Of a stretch of 64,000 bases of DNA, positions 50,501-53,500 are shown in pieces. Positions within the stretch are counted from its first letter, which is position 1. Each line of letters starts with the position of its first letter. Origin of the DNA: Rhipicephalus microplus. Its lineage: Eukaryota > Arthropoda > Arachnida > Ixodida > Ixodidae. A program made the translations under genes and the position numbers. The notes under the pieces were generated by a model that ran no database searches, was not told the DNA's origin, and was given only the letters and a program-made list of their open reading frames with translations. The stretch spans positions 25,538,501 to 25,602,500 of the forward strand of contig NC_134704.1 in the NCBI RefSeq assembly GCF_043290135.1, in the 5' to 3' direction.

Positions 50501-53500
50501 TACATTAAGTGTCAAAATCTCATGTACTTAGGATCAGAGAAAACATAGAATTTTCTGGGAGTTTATAGCCACAGCCATTAATAAGACCATTCTATACAGT
50601 CTGTTCTTTACATACATTAGCATGTGCTGCAAATACCTTCACACCTAGGTTGTTAGAACATGAGGCTTTTTCCTAGGAGTCGCAGTTTTGAACTTTTTAG
50701 GCCAACCGTAGATGGCCGAGCTGATGAAGCAAGAAGGCACGTTAGATAAAGCCAGCAGGCCATCTCGCAGTGTCTGATGCACAGAGTTGGTAATATTGGT
50801 GGTGGAATTCTGCAAGTTTAACCCTTTATGCGATGCCGTGTGTGCATGTTCTGACTGCATTTTACTAACTGCATTAACCTTAGTGGGCCTTTTGTGCTGC
50901 AGTACTGTTGCAATCCTGCTGTTATCTATTTTCTGAATGGCAATGCTGAATGAAGAAATGAAAAAGAACTGCTTAAGAGCTGAGTGTGCTCCCTAAAAAT
51001 GTCGTCGGAAAATGGGAGTTGCGTATGGAAGTTCTATTCTGCGTGGTGAGCAGCTGCATATGGTAGTTCCATTCATAAGTGCTTCTTGAGTGCTGTAGCT
51101 TTCATGACTTGGACGTAACAGCCTTGTTCTCCAAGCTTGTGTTTTGAATGCCAAAGATTATTAATTTGTAGGAGATGCTTCGTGCGTTTTTACCTCTGCA
51201 TATAAACATGGGCTATCAAGTGTTTGCTGCTGAATGCTTTGTAATGAAATTTTAATGAATTTAGAACCTCTCATTTTAGAAACTAATAGTGGTTTTGGGG
51301 ACTTTCGTTTAACAATGCTTTTCATAAACTTAAATTTAGATTGCCTTCTTTGAGTTTGTATGTTTGTTGTCTGCATTTGGAAGCTGACTACAACTGTAAC
51401 ATAGCTGCGCTCTGTGTTTTAACGAGCACTAACCTGAAACTTGAAAAACCCCTTTCATGCATTGCTGTTTGTGCTGTACAAGATGCTTGTGCAAAGCTTG
51501 CTGCAACGTCCTTTTTTTTAAAGCCATGCTTAATGACCTGACTGCAGTTCTTACATGTCTCTTTGTCCTGTTTGCCTTTAAACTATATTTCTACTGGCGG
51601 AACCAACACCAAGCAGACGGAACCCAAGGTACTGCTATCTGTGCATCCAATTGCACTCCTTGCTTTTTCCTTTGTTATGTGTGTGTTTGTGTGTGCACAC
51701 AGCAATCCACTGTTAAACACACATCAGAGGGAACATCAGAGTGCATGACAGCCACTTCGCTGAGATTTCTCTTCTATTTCTTCTTTAACAGTGGATAGTT
51801 GTGTAGAGGTCTGTACTAAATGAGAGGGATTGATATTTAAATCATGATAACCTTTGCATTTGCAAGCTTGGCCTTGTCAAGATATGACTATCCCATAGCT
51901 TGTTTCTTTTGTTCAATTGTTCATTCTTCTTGGTGGTGAGAGAAAAAGCTTTGCTTCATCAAATGCATACAATTTCGGATGGGCTTTGGAGTTAGTAGTT
52001 ATAGTCGCATCATCATATGAAAGCTCATTTTAAGAAATAGTACTCCCCTTTGTGCTATGCACAAAGCAAATGATAACAATTTGTGTTTAGTTTATGGTAA
52101 ACCTGTCAGCCAATAATAACGATCCAGAACTTTAATCAGAAGTGCAGTTGAATCTTGGTTTATTGATCACCAGATCTATGTTCATATAGTAGTTACAGTA
52201 AGAACGGCTTTAGTTATCCCTTCTTTCAGAAAAGATTGATACCTTTTCTTCTCTACAGAAAATAACAGTAACATATGCTGGCAAAAATTACATAAAATAT
52301 TCCGGCACGTATGAGGTGAGAAATACGAACTAGGCGAACAATACGTTTAGTACTTATGCTCACTTAATAAAACAAAGAGCAGAGGGGATGGGGAGGGCAG
52401 TCTTGATTTTAAATGATTTCACAAAGTGATCAATTCTAGGCAAGAAATACCTGAATAGTATGTGATCTCTTCTGATAGCAATATTATGCCTAACAATAAT
52501 AGTTACAGTGAATTAATTAATATAGTATTATGTAGAACAGTTAGTCTTAGATGCATATATTCGATAGCAAACTTCATATAATAGTTTACGTAGACTATGA
52601 TTAAATAATCAGGTGACAGTCATTCAATTGAGAGCATATGCTGCAAGCTCTCAGGTCGATTCACAACCCATCATGGAAGCTTAGTAGCTAAGGCATTGAA
52701 GCGCAAAGATACATGTTAATTTCCGGCCACATGGGGCTGCATTTCGGGGGGGGTAAACTGCAATTATTCCCATTGGCTTAGATTTAGTTCCACATTAAAG
52801 AACCCCAGCTGGACCAAATTATTCTGAAGTTCTTGATTGCAACGTACTTTATAGAATTATATTGCTCCGCCTCAGTGGTCTAGTGGCTAAGGTACTCTGC
52901 TGCTGAACCACAGGTTGCGAGATCGAATTCCGGCTGCGGCGGCTGCATTTCCGATGGAAGCAGAAATGTTGTAGGCCCATGTGCTCAGATTTGGGTGCAC
53001 GTTAAAGAACCCCAGGTGGTCGAAATTTCCGGAGTCCTCCACGACGGCGTCTCTCATAATCATATGGTGGTTTTGGGACGTTAAACCCCACAAATCAATC
53101 AATCAATTCGTAGAATCATATTGTGGTTTTGGCTTGTAAAGGTTCAGAATTCAATGCTTTTTTAGCAACCTACGAGTAATTTGTGGAGTACCTTCAGTCT
53201 TCAACATCTTTTCTGTCATTTTTGTGCGTTTTTGTTTCAGCTTACTCTTCTTTCCTTGTGTGCATTGAGTAGAGCGATGAATAATGTATCTCGTGCTGGC
53301 ACGCAGCTCGCACCTGCGCAGGCTGCAAGGCCTCGACAGCAGCTGGGCAGTGAGCAATGGACTCAATGCCCACAACCACCCAGCTTGGCTGCAGCTTTAT
53401 CTGTCGGCCTGCAAGCTGCTCGACCTGGCTGTTGCCCTACCTGCCGACATGCTGCCCCAGTTTCAAATGTGAGTATTTTTAAAGCAACTTGCAGAACAGA

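Noticed and set aside
51548..51637. Possible extra Dop1 exon with [15 protein letters not shown] before a GTACTG donor
   Set aside because: It slightly resembles a vertebrate YTGGNG stretch, but the only acceptor upstream (51547) puts it in the wrong phase after exon 26, and the correct phase meets a stop. Exon 26 joins exon 27 cleanly without it.
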